A stretch of 34,373 nucleotides of DNA from Pelagibacteraceae bacterium AG-461-B04 (GTDB lineage Bacteria; Pseudomonadota; Alphaproteobacteria; Pelagibacterales; AG-422-B15), in assembly GCA_003211835.1 (NCBI GenBank), contig QCRN01000011.1, forward strand, positions 1-34,373. The letters are read 5' to 3'. This document shows positions 23,178 through 31,567 of the stretch, piece by piece. The notes under the pieces were generated by a model. That model worked only from the letters and a program-made list of their open reading frames with translations, had not been told where the DNA came from and ran no database searches. Numbering within the stretch: the first letter of the stretch is position 1; every line of letters starts with the position of its first letter. Position numbers and translations under genes: made by a program.

Positions 23178-24273
23178 TTTTCAAATTACTCATAAAGATG
23201 GAAATGCCCGTAGAGGTAAACTCAATACAAAAAATGGTGTTATTAATACACCTGCGTTCATGCCCGTTGGAACTGCGGCAACAGTAAAAGCTATATTTAC
23301 AAAAGATTTATACGAAACGAACTCAGAAATAATATTAGGAAACACGTATCACTTAATGCTAAGACCTGGATCCGCTCAAATTAAAGAATTTGGAGGTCTT
23401 CATAAATTTATGAATTGGAATAAACCCATTTTAACTGACTCTGGTGGTTATCAAGTATACTCATTGTCAAATCTTAGAAAATTATCAGAAGAGGGAGTTG
23501 AGTTCTCATCACACATTGATGGAGCAAAAATATTTGTGTCACCTGAAAAATCTATTGAGATACAAACTGATTTAAACTCAGATATAGTTATGGCATTTGA
23601 TGAGTGTACTCCTTATCCAGCTGAGTATGACGAAGCAAAAAAATCAATGGAATTGTCAATGAGGTGGGCAGGTAGGTGTAAGGAGTATTTTAAAGATCAT
23701 AATACAAATAAATTGTTTGGTATTGTTCAAGGAAGTACTTACGAAGACTTAAGGCATCAGTCTGCTAGTTTATTAAGTGATATTGGATTTGATGGTTACG
23801 CAGTCGGAGGTTTAGCTGTTGGAGAAACTCAAACTCAAATGTTTGATGTGTTAGATTATACGGTTTCACAGCTTCCAATCAAAAAACCTCATTATTTAAT
23901 GGGGGTAGGTAAGCCCGATGATATTATTGGAAGTGTTGCTCGTGGTATTGATATGTTTGATTGTGTGTTGCCTACACGCAATGGACGAAATGGACAAGCT
24001 TTTACAAAATCAGGGCCAATTAATATAAGAAATGCTAAATATAAAAGTTTAGATGATTCAATTGATCCAGAAAGCAAAAATCCGATTTGTAGAGATTACT
24101 CTGCTGGCTATATACATCATTTGTTTAATGCAAAAGAAATGCTAGGAGGCATGCTCTTATCTTTACATAATATATATTTTTATCAAGAAATGATGAGCAG
24201 TATAAGAACTTCAATTGAAAATAATGAATTTGAAAAATTTAGAGCTGATTTTTTATCTAAATACTTAGATTAA
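23170..24273 (+). CDS. tgt: tRNA-guanine transglycosylase with degenerate zinc site
   Basis: A 367-residue enzyme that exchanges guanine-34 of tRNAs with GUN anticodons for preQ1. The catalytic aspartates are present: D90 in LTDSGGYQV and D264 in FDCVLPTRNGRNG. GGLAVGE and the base-recognition segment are normal. The zinc site, Cys318, Cys320, Cys323 and His349 in Zymomonas numbering, here corresponds with a constant offset of 16 to S302, N304, C307 and H333, so two of three cysteines are gone. The fold may be stabilised differently, and a similar loss may exist in other alphaproteobacteria. Coupled to queA upstream; convergent with the crotonase gene, one base between stops. Confidence 0.95.
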   Translation: MTDFQITHKDGNARRGKLNTKNGVINTPAFMPVGTAATVKAIFTKDLYETNSEIILGNTYHLMLRPGSAQIKEFGGLHKFMNWNKPILTDSGGYQVYSLSNLRKLSEEGVEFSSHIDGAKIFVSPEKSIEIQTDLNSDIVMAFDECTPYPAEYDEAKKSMELSMRWAGRCKEYFKDHNTNKLFGIVQGSTYEDLRHQSASLLSDIGFDGYAVGGLAVGETQTQMFDVLDYTVSQLPIKKPHYLMGVGKPDDIIGSVARGIDMFDCVLPTRNGRNGQAFTKSGPINIRNAKYKSLDDSIDPESKNPICRDYSAGYIHHLFNAKEMLGGMLLSLHNIYFYQEMMSSIRTSIENNEFEKFRADFLSKYLD

Positions 24274-24274
24274 G

Positions 24275-25066
24275 TTATTTACCTTTGAATTTTGCTTTCT
24301 GTTTTTGGATAAATGACATTACACCGATTTTGCTATCCCCAGTTTTTCCAGCAATGGTTTGTGCTTTGCTTTCAGCTGAAATCTGCTCTTCAAATGTATT
24401 TGCAAAGCTATCCCAATATAGCTGTTTCATTAATCCTAGTGCGACTGTAGGTCCTTCTGCAAGATTAGTTGCAGCATCCATTACAGTCGACATCAGCTTA
24501 TCGTCTTCAACAACATGATTTATTAGCCCCCAATCAAGCGCTTTATCAGCCGCAACCTTCTCACCAATTAATGAAAATTCTAATGCACGGGCCATCCCTA
24601 TTTTTCTTGGAATCACAAAAGTAGAGCTGGCATCTGCTACTAACCCAATAAACTTAAATGCTTGATAAAAATACGAAGATTTTGCAGCATAAACTATGTC
24701 TCCAAAAATACCAAGTGAGCACCCTGCGCCTGCAGCTACTCCATTAACAGCAGTAATGAGGGGTATTTTTAAATTTTTTAAATCAACTAAAAAAGGATGA
24801 TAATGTTCTTCTAATGCTTTTCCTGGATCGATGTCTTCAAAGCTGGACTTTCCAGCTCCTTCAATTAGATTTGCTCCTGCGCAAAAACCTCTTCCAGCAC
24901 CAGTTATAACTAAACAGCGAGCTTTTATTTCACCATTATTAATTAAAATTATATTTTTATGTAATTCCGCTATCATGTCTAAAGACAAAGCATTAAGCCT
25001 GTCAGGATCATTGAGGGTTAATAATGCAACATTATCAATAATTTCGGTTTTTACTATATCGCTCAT
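24275..25066 (-). CDS. Enoyl-CoA hydratase/isomerase family protein (PaaG-like crotonase)
   Basis: A 263-residue crotonase-fold enzyme acting on acyl-CoA thioesters. Oxyanion-hole segments are GAGRGFCAGANL (about 56-67) and AVNGVAAGAGCSLG (106-119). The hydratase catalytic glutamates are replaced: Ser117 stands in the GGGxE position and Asp145 lies in IGLVADAS. This matches the PaaG/isomerase type (GAGASL... and GLVPD) better than a true hydratase, so isomerase activity is more likely than hydration. Substrate is unknown. It is divergent from an aldehyde dehydrogenase gene across 85 bases, which may point to a shared catabolic pathway. Confidence 0.85.
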   Translation of the reverse strand: MSDIVKTEIIDNVALLTLNDPDRLNALSLDMIAELHKNIILINNGEIKARCLVITGAGRGFCAGANLIEGAGKSSFEDIDPGKALEEHYHPFLVDLKNLKIPLITAVNGVAAGAGCSLGIFGDIVYAAKSSYFYQAFKFIGLVADASSTFVIPRKIGMARALEFSLIGEKVAADKALDWGLINHVVEDDKLMSTVMDAATNLAEGPTVALGLMKQLYWDSFANTFEEQISAESKAQTIAGKTGDSKIGVMSFIQKQKAKFKGK

Positions 25067-25151
25067 TGTTTATTAATATACTATTAACCATCAAACAAAA
25101 AAGTATATTTTTTGTTATTTTAAAGTAGAAAAATTTAAGTTAGATTATTTT

Positions 25152-26609
25152 ATGGGATTAGGGAATATTTCAATTACAGGTAATTATCCAGAAGTTAGTA
25201 GAGATACTATGCTTTCAAAACTCAATATATTGAAAGAGCCATTCTTAGAGAACTTTAACCCTAATATTAATGATCGAATAGATCGAATTAAACGAATACA
25301 GAAATTAGTTGAAGAAAATATAGATGCTTTTCATAAATCATTAAGAGAAGATTTTGGATCTCGTCATGAACAATTAAGTTTAATGGCAGACACAATGCCA
25401 GTTATTAATAATGCGAAACATGCTTTAAAAAATATTAAGAAATGGGTAAAGCAAGATAATAGAAAGCCAAATTTTCCTCTGGGATTATTGGGCTCAAAAG
25501 CCTATGTTCAGTTTCAACCATACGGAGTTGTAGGTATTATTTCGCCATGGAATTTTCCACTTACATTAAGTATTGCTCCGCTTATTGAAATATTTGCAGC
25601 TGGTAATAATGCGATGATTAAGTTATCGGAATTTGTTCCTACCACTTCAGAGCTTACTGAAAAATTAATAAACAAATATTTTACTGAAAAAGAAGTGGTG
25701 ATCATCAATGGTGGTCCACAAACATCTCAGTCATTTGCTGGCTTACCATTTGACCACCTTCTTTTCACGGGCTCGACAAATGTTGCAAAAAAAGTGGCTT
25801 CAGAAGCTGCATCCAATTTGGTTCCGATGACTTTAGAATTGGGAGGCAAGTCTCCAGCTATTGTTAGTTCAAATGCAAAAATGAAAAAAAGTGTTGATAA
25901 GATTATGATGGGCAAACTTCTCAATGCGGGTCAAATATGCGTTTCTCCTGATTACGTATTTGTTCAAGAGGATCAAACTGAAGAATTTGTTCAACATGCA
26001 AAGGATCATGTTGCTGAAAACTACCCAACAATAAAAAATAATCCTGATTATACATCCATAATACATTTAAATCATTTTGAAAGGCTGAATGAATTAGTTC
26101 AGGATGCCAAATCAAAAGGGGCTACCGTTATTGAAATTAATCCAGCTCAAGAGGATTTTTCTCAGCAAGAACATCACAAGATTGTTCCTACATTAATTCT
26201 AAATCCAACTGATGACATGAAAGTAATGAAGGAAGAAATATTTGGCCCTTTAATGCCTGTTAAAACGTATAAAGATTTTAATGAAACTGTTAACTTCATT
26301 AACAAAAACCCAAAGGCATTGGCTCTTTATTATTTCGGTGATGACAAAACAGAAATGAATAATGTCTTAGATAACACTTCCTCAGGCCAGGCAGTCATGA
26401 ATGATGTTCTATTTCAATTCTCTATGCACGACTTGCCATTTGGAGGCGTTGGGCCAAGTGGAATGGGCGCGTACCATGGATACGATGGATTTAAAAACTT
26501 TAGTCATAAAAGGTCAGTTTTAAAGGGGCAGAATATTTTAGATGCTGGAAAAATGATTACAGCGCCATTTACAGAGTCTACCGAAAAGAATATTAAAAGA
26601 TTAACTTAA
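25152..26609 (+). CDS. NAD(P)-dependent aldehyde dehydrogenase, coniferyl-aldehyde-dehydrogenase-like
   Basis: A 485-residue class III-like aldehyde dehydrogenase. The Rossmann/catalytic segments are SPWNFPLTLS (N134), FTGSTNVAKK, LELGGKSP with general base E229, and NAGQICVSPDYVF with nucleophile C263. The GQIC(V)xPDYV form is typical of the coniferyl-aldehyde dehydrogenase (CalB-like) group, which also includes enzymes for long-chain and terpenoid aldehydes. Real substrate cannot be read from sequence. A second ATG at codon 20 is an alternative start. The stop codon shares the palindrome TTAA with the stop of the convergent parE. Confidence 0.92.
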   Translation: MGLGNISITGNYPEVSRDTMLSKLNILKEPFLENFNPNINDRIDRIKRIQKLVEENIDAFHKSLREDFGSRHEQLSLMADTMPVINNAKHALKNIKKWVKQDNRKPNFPLGLLGSKAYVQFQPYGVVGIISPWNFPLTLSIAPLIEIFAAGNNAMIKLSEFVPTTSELTEKLINKYFTEKEVVIINGGPQTSQSFAGLPFDHLLFTGSTNVAKKVASEAASNLVPMTLELGGKSPAIVSSNAKMKKSVDKIMMGKLLNAGQICVSPDYVFVQEDQTEEFVQHAKDHVAENYPTIKNNPDYTSIIHLNHFERLNELVQDAKSKGATVIEINPAQEDFSQQEHHKIVPTLILNPTDDMKVMKEEIFGPLMPVKTYKDFNETVNFINKNPKALALYYFGDDKTEMNNVLDNTSSGQAVMNDVLFQFSMHDLPFGGVGPSGMGAYHGYDGFKNFSHKRSVLKGQNILDAGKMITAPFTESTEKNIKRLT

Positions 26610-28603
26610 AGTATATTTTCTGCTGAAATCTTTTTAGAATTTTCTACAATGAATTTAAATCTTAACTCAGGTTTTTTGCCCATTAAAGCGTCCACTGATT
26701 TATGAGTTTTTTTCTTATCTTTTGTCGCAATTTGTACTTTTAACAATGTTCTATTTTCTTGTGACATGGTTGTTTCTTTCAATTGAGCAGGCATCATCTC
26801 ACCAAGCCCTTTAAATCTATTAATATTAACTTCACTATTTTTAAATTCTTTTTTAATAATTTCATCTTTATGCTTATCATTTACAGCATATAAAATTTTT
26901 GATCCCTTAGTAATCCTATATAGGGGAGGCACTGATAAATATAAGTGTCCTTCATCAATAAGTCTTGGGAATTCCTTGTAAAAAAATGCCATTAGCAATG
27001 TTGATATATGGGCTCCGTCAACATCGGCATCAGTCATTATAATTATTTTTTCATACCTAATATCTTTTGAATTAAACTTTTCACCTCTCTTGCAACCGAT
27101 GGCTTGAACTAAATCAATAATTTCCTGATTAGCATTAATTTTTTCTCTTCCTGCACTTATTACATTTAATATTTTTCCTCTCAGCGGTAAAATCGCTTGA
27201 GTTTTACGATCTCTTGCTTGTTTTGCGGAACCTCCAGCTGAGTCTCCTTCTACTAAAAATATTTCTGTACCTTTATTTCCATCTATTGAACAATCGGCTA
27301 GTTTCCCTGGCAATGTTGTTTTTTTTCTTTTTATATTTTTATCAATTATTTGATTTGATCTGTTTTGAAGTCGTAATTGAGATCTGTTGAATGCATAAAG
27401 AAATAATTCTTCAGCTGATTTTGTTTTTGAAGTAAGCCATTGTTCAAATAATATTTTAATTTTGCTCTCTATCTTTCTTCCAGGCTCAATACTTGATAGT
27501 TTTTCTTTCGTCTGTCCTTGAAATTCTGGATTTTCGAGAAATACAGATAAAATAGAAGCTGAAGATCCAAACAAGTCTTCCTGATTTATTTGAGACGATT
27601 TTTTTTCGTATTTTAATTTTGAAAATTCTTTAAATGCTCTAAATACGCCTGATTTGAATCCACTTTCATGCGTCCCTCCCATAGGTGTTTTTATTGTATT
27701 GCAGTATGACTCGTTTATTGGTTCTACGGCATCAAACCAATTGATAATTCCTTCTATCTTTCCATCTTCGTCATTAATTTTTGTGTTAAAATAAAATGGG
27801 TCTTCAAATATTGGATCTTGCGGTGAACACAGGCTATGAAGATAATCCTTTATCCCATCTGAATAGTGCAGTTTATCCTTAATCGGAACATTCTTTTTTG
27901 AAACAGATTTATCACAAGTCCAATGAATCTCAACATCTGGTATTAAGTAAGCTTTTGCTTTGGCCATATTATAAATAATCGAAGAATCGAAATAGGCGTC
28001 ATCACCAAAGATTTCAGTGTCTGGTGAAAAAACTATTCTTGTGCCTTTTTTCAATGAGCCTTTTGATGAAGATTTTAATTTTGTTTTAGGATTACCTTGT
28101 TGGTAAACCTGTGAGAAATATTTTTTATCTCTAGCAATTTCAAGTGTTAACTTTTTCGAAAGAGCATTAACTACTGAAATGCCAACACCATGCAATCCGC
28201 CGGATGTTTTATAGCTATTATTAGAAAATTTTCCTCCTGAATGAAGAGTAGTCATGATGACTTCAGCGGCAGGTATTTTGAATTTAGGATGCTTGTCAAC
28301 TGGAATGCCTCTACCATTGTCTGATATTTCAATAGTTGAATTATTTTTTAGGTTTATTTCTACTTTATTTGCATGACCAGCTACTACTTCATCCATTGAG
28401 TTATCAAGCACCTCACTCACTAGGTGATGCATTGCCAAAATGTCAGTACCACCAATATACATGCCCGGTCTTTTTCTAACTGGCTCTAGCCCCTCAAGGA
28501 CCTCAATATCCTTTGCTGTATAACTTTTGCTTGGTTTGCTAACTATTTTATTTTTTAGCTTTCCTTTTTTGAGTGGCTTTTTCTTGCTATTTTTTTTACT
28601 CAT
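26606..28603 (-). CDS. parE: DNA topoisomerase IV subunit B
   Basis: A 665-residue ATPase subunit of topoisomerase IV, the chromosome-decatenating enzyme. After a Lys-rich tail of about 30 residues comes the GHKL ATPase (VLEGLEPVRKRPGMYIGG, EVLDNSMDE, DNGRGIPVDKH, GGLHGVGISVVNALS). The TOPRIM region follows (EGDSAGGSAKQARDRKTQAILPL cut here into its parts, DADVDGAHI). The EPVRKRPGMYIGGTD and QARDRKTQAI forms are ParE rather than GyrB. Its partner parC is not in the window. Divergent from the acyl-CoA carboxylase gene with an 83-base gap. Confidence 0.93.
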   Translation of the reverse strand: MSKKNSKKKPLKKGKLKNKIVSKPSKSYTAKDIEVLEGLEPVRKRPGMYIGGTDILAMHHLVSEVLDNSMDEVVAGHANKVEINLKNNSTIEISDNGRGIPVDKHPKFKIPAAEVIMTTLHSGGKFSNNSYKTSGGLHGVGISVVNALSKKLTLEIARDKKYFSQVYQQGNPKTKLKSSSKGSLKKGTRIVFSPDTEIFGDDAYFDSSIIYNMAKAKAYLIPDVEIHWTCDKSVSKKNVPIKDKLHYSDGIKDYLHSLCSPQDPIFEDPFYFNTKINDEDGKIEGIINWFDAVEPINESYCNTIKTPMGGTHESGFKSGVFRAFKEFSKLKYEKKSSQINQEDLFGSSASILSVFLENPEFQGQTKEKLSSIEPGRKIESKIKILFEQWLTSKTKSAEELFLYAFNRSQLRLQNRSNQIIDKNIKRKKTTLPGKLADCSIDGNKGTEIFLVEGDSAGGSAKQARDRKTQAILPLRGKILNVISAGREKINANQEIIDLVQAIGCKRGEKFNSKDIRYEKIIIMTDADVDGAHISTLLMAFFYKEFPRLIDEGHLYLSVPPLYRITKGSKILYAVNDKHKDEIIKKEFKNSEVNINRFKGLGEMMPAQLKETTMSQENRTLLKVQIATKDKKKTHKSVDALMGKKPELRFKFIVENSKKISAENIL

Positions 28604-28686
28604 GAACAGTTCTATTACTAAACAAGATTCTTTACTTTGTGTAATATTTTATTAGTCTAACAACATGAAATTATTAGAGTTTTACC

Positions 28687-30324
28687 ATGCCAGTTATTGA
28701 ATCAAAAATCATGATCAATTCAAAATCTTTCAAGAAGAACCAAGAGGATCATGCAAAATTAATAGAAGAAGTCAAAACTCTAGAGAAAAAAATTGCTGAT
28801 AACTCAGCCAGATCAAAAGAAAAGTTTGAAAAAAGAGGCCAACTGTTGCCGCGAGATAGACTTAAAAAGCTTCTTGATCCTGGGAGCTTTTGGCTTCCAC
28901 TGTCAACTCTAGCTGGGTACAAGATTGGTGATGATGACGGAGAAAAGAGCATAGGTTGGGGCAATGGCATTGGAGGCATAGGTTACGTGTCAGGAGTAAG
29001 ATGCATGATTGGTGTATCAGATGCAGGCATCAAAGGGGGAAGTAGTTCAGCGATGGGTGTTGAAAAAGGATTAAGAGGTGCGCAGATGATTTTTGAGAAC
29101 AAATTACCTTTTATCCAATTAATTGAAAGTGCAGGCGCCAATTTACTTAGACAAACAGATATGTTTATTAAAGGTGGAAGAAGTTTTGCAAATTTAGCAA
29201 AAATGTCTGCTATGGGAATCCCAACGATAGGTGTCGTGCACGGATCTTCGACTGCTGGTGGCGCATACCAAACTGGATTATCTGATTACATAATAGTTGT
29301 TAAAGAAAGATCTAAGATTTTTCTGGCGGGCCCACCCCTACTTAAGGCATCATTAGGTGAAATAGCAACTGATGAAGAAATTGGTGGAGCAGATTTGCAT
29401 TATGCAGTGTCTGGCCTGGCAGAGTATATGGCTAAAGACGATGCTCACGCAATTGAAATAGCCCGTGACGTTATGAAAAATATTGGATGGGATAATGATT
29501 TTGAGACTACACAAAAGAATGATTACAAAGAACCGATTTATTCACCCGATGAACTTACAGGAGTTGTCCCGGTTGACTATAAGTCGCCTTATGATTGTCG
29601 AGAAGTAATAGCAAGAATAACTGATGGATCTGAATTTCTAGAGTTCAAAGAGGGATGGGGTAAAACTTTGATTACGGGTCATGCTAGTATCCATGGCTAC
29701 AAAGTCGGCATACTAGCAAATAATGGTCCTATATTTTCTGAAAGTGCAAACAAGGCTACTCAATTTATACAGATATGCTCTCAGTCAAATACCCCACTTA
29801 TCTTTTTGCAAAATATTACTGGTTTTATGGTGGGGACAAAGGAAGAAGCAAAAGGAATGATTAGACACGGATCAAAAATGATACAGGCGGTTACAAATTG
29901 TACGGTTCCAAAGATAACTCTAAGAATAGGGGCATCTTTCGGTGCAGGTGAATATGGGATGGCTGGAAGGTCTTATGACCCAAGATTTTTGTTTTCATGG
30001 CCAAATGCTAAAATGAGTGTAATGGGCGGTGAGCAAGCTGCAAGAACTATGGCTCAGGTCGCTATGGAGGGCGCCGAAAAAAAAGGAATGGATCCTAAAA
30101 AAATCTACGGAGAAAATCTTGAAATGTTAGAAGGCATGAAGAAAAAAATAATTGATCAATACCGTGAGGAGGGCGAGGCTATTTTTTGTTCAGCTAGACT
30201 TTGGGATGATGGAATAATTGATCCAAGAGATACAAGAAAAATATTGGGCGAATGTCTAAACATTATTAGTGACGGAGATAAAAGAGAATTAAAGCCAAAT
30301 ACATTTGGCGTAGCGAGAATGTAA
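28687..30324 (+). CDS. Acyl-CoA carboxylase, carboxyltransferase subunit (MCC-beta / AtuC-like)
   Basis: A 545-residue biotin-dependent carboxyltransferase that moves carboxyl from biotin to an acyl-CoA. The two crotonase-like halves show the oxyanion-hole segments GSSTAGGAYQTGLSDY (about 185-200) and GASFGAGEYGMAGRSYDPRF (about 414-433). FLAGPPLLKASLGEIATDEE differs from the GEEVSAEDLGGADVH form of methylcrotonyl-CoA carboxylases. It looks closer to geranyl-CoA carboxylase (AtuC), so specificity is open. No biotin carboxylase (alpha) subunit gene is in the window. The next gene, convergent and touching, is an acyl-CoA dehydrogenase that would make its unsaturated substrate. An alternative ATG lies at codon 9. 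Confidence 0.9.
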   Translation: MPVIESKIMINSKSFKKNQEDHAKLIEEVKTLEKKIADNSARSKEKFEKRGQLLPRDRLKKLLDPGSFWLPLSTLAGYKIGDDDGEKSIGWGNGIGGIGYVSGVRCMIGVSDAGIKGGSSSAMGVEKGLRGAQMIFENKLPFIQLIESAGANLLRQTDMFIKGGRSFANLAKMSAMGIPTIGVVHGSSTAGGAYQTGLSDYIIVVKERSKIFLAGPPLLKASLGEIATDEEIGGADLHYAVSGLAEYMAKDDAHAIEIARDVMKNIGWDNDFETTQKNDYKEPIYSPDELTGVVPVDYKSPYDCREVIARITDGSEFLEFKEGWGKTLITGHASIHGYKVGILANNGPIFSESANKATQFIQICSQSNTPLIFLQNITGFMVGTKEEAKGMIRHGSKMIQAVTNCTVPKITLRIGASFGAGEYGMAGRSYDPRFLFSWPNAKMSVMGGEQAARTMAQVAMEGAEKKGMDPKKIYGENLEMLEGMKKKIIDQYREEGEAIFCSARLWDDGIIDPRDTRKILGECLNIISDGDKRELKPNTFGVARM

Positions 30325-31500
30325 TTAGTTTTTTCCTGGCAATATATCTAAATATTTTGAAATAATTCCAAGCATTACTTCATCGGAACCACCTCCGATT
30401 GATCCGAGGCGACCATCCCTGTATGCTCGAGAGATAGGGGTTTCATCCATAAATCCCATTCCTCCCCAAAACTGAAGACATTCATCATTTACTTTTCGTG
30501 CGAGCCGTGTTGATTTTAATTTCGACATAGAAGCAAGTTTTGTGCAGTCACCTCCGTTGACATGTATATCTATACCTTTCCAGGTTAAAGCCTTTAGAGC
30601 TTCGACTTCTGTCATAAGTTCAGATAATTTAAAGTGAACAACCTGGTTATCGAGGATTGGTTTGCCAAATGTTTTTCTTTGTCTTGTGTAATCAATTGTT
30701 TGATTAATAGCGAGTTCACATGATGTGTAGTTTGCTATAGCGGCGTATAATCTTTCTTCTTGAAATTGCATCATTTGATATACAAAGCCTTTGCCTTCTT
30801 CTCCCACTAAATAGCTTTGTGGAACCCTAACATCCTCAAAAAATATTTCAGCTGTATCAGAAGAGTGCATTCCCATTTTTTTTAATTTTCTATTAATGGT
30901 TACTCCTTTAGCACGTTTTCCATTTTCTTTAAGAGGCACACAAATTAAAGACTTATTTAAATGTTTATTTTTTGCAACGTTATCAGTATTAGCCAGCATA
31001 CACATCCAGTCAGCTTGAGTGCCACTTGTTATCCACATTTTTGATCCATTGATAACGTAGTCATCACCATCTTTTACAGCATGCGTTTTGATTGCCGCGA
31101 CATCTGAACCAGCGCTTGGCTCCGACACTCCTAGGCAAGATACAAAATCACCAGAAATTGAAGGTTTTAGAAATTGGTCACAAACTTCCTCACTGCCAAA
31201 TCTTGCAAGAGCTGGTGTTGACATATCAGTTTGAACACCGATTGCCATTGGCACACCACCGCATTTAATGTGAGCCATGGCTTCATTTAAAACAGCGCCG
31301 TATGAATAATCTAAGCCAGCACCACCGTATTTTTCAGGTTTTGTAACCCCTAGGAAACCTTGATCACCAAGTTTTTTGAAAAGATCATGCGCAGGGAATA
31401 TTTCATTTTCTTCCCATTCATCTACATATGGATTTATTTCTTCTTCAACGAATCTGAGGGCAGATCTTTTTAATTCCTCGTGCTCTGTAGTTAATTCCAT
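30325..31500 (-). CDS. Acyl-CoA dehydrogenase, isovaleryl/citronellyl-CoA type
   Basis: A 391-residue FAD-dependent acyl-CoA dehydrogenase. Conserved segments are LGVSEPSAGSDVAAI (about 123-137), WITSGTQADW, RQRKTFGKPI and QFWGGMGFMDE. The usual catalytic Glu near the C-terminus (MCAD Glu376) is Gly370 in IGGGSDEV, and a Glu is present instead in FQEERL (E248/E249). That is the alternative base position of isovaleryl-CoA dehydrogenase, so a branched-chain substrate is likely. Together with the convergent AtuC-like carboxyltransferase, a citronellyl-CoA or isovaleryl-CoA role is plausible. A GAGGAA Shine-Dalgarno precedes the ATG on the minus strand. Confidence 0.9.
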   Translation of the reverse strand: MELTTEHEELKRSALRFVEEEINPYVDEWEENEIFPAHDLFKKLGDQGFLGVTKPEKYGGAGLDYSYGAVLNEAMAHIKCGGVPMAIGVQTDMSTPALARFGSEEVCDQFLKPSISGDFVSCLGVSEPSAGSDVAAIKTHAVKDGDDYVINGSKMWITSGTQADWMCMLANTDNVAKNKHLNKSLICVPLKENGKRAKGVTINRKLKKMGMHSSDTAEIFFEDVRVPQSYLVGEEGKGFVYQMMQFQEERLYAAIANYTSCELAINQTIDYTRQRKTFGKPILDNQVVHFKLSELMTEVEALKALTWKGIDIHVNGGDCTKLASMSKLKSTRLARKVNDECLQFWGGMGFMDETPISRAYRDGRLGSIGGGSDEVMLGIISKYLDILPGKN

Positions 31501-31567
31501 TTTTTAATTCCTCTAAGTAACAATAAATTAACGTTATTTAAGAAAATTTCAATAATTACGTAAATAA

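Noticed and set aside
28604..28612. GAACAGTTC palindrome just upstream of parE
   Set aside because: A single 4-1-4 palindrome directly next to the start codon, with no second copy or matching regulator consensus, is expected by chance.
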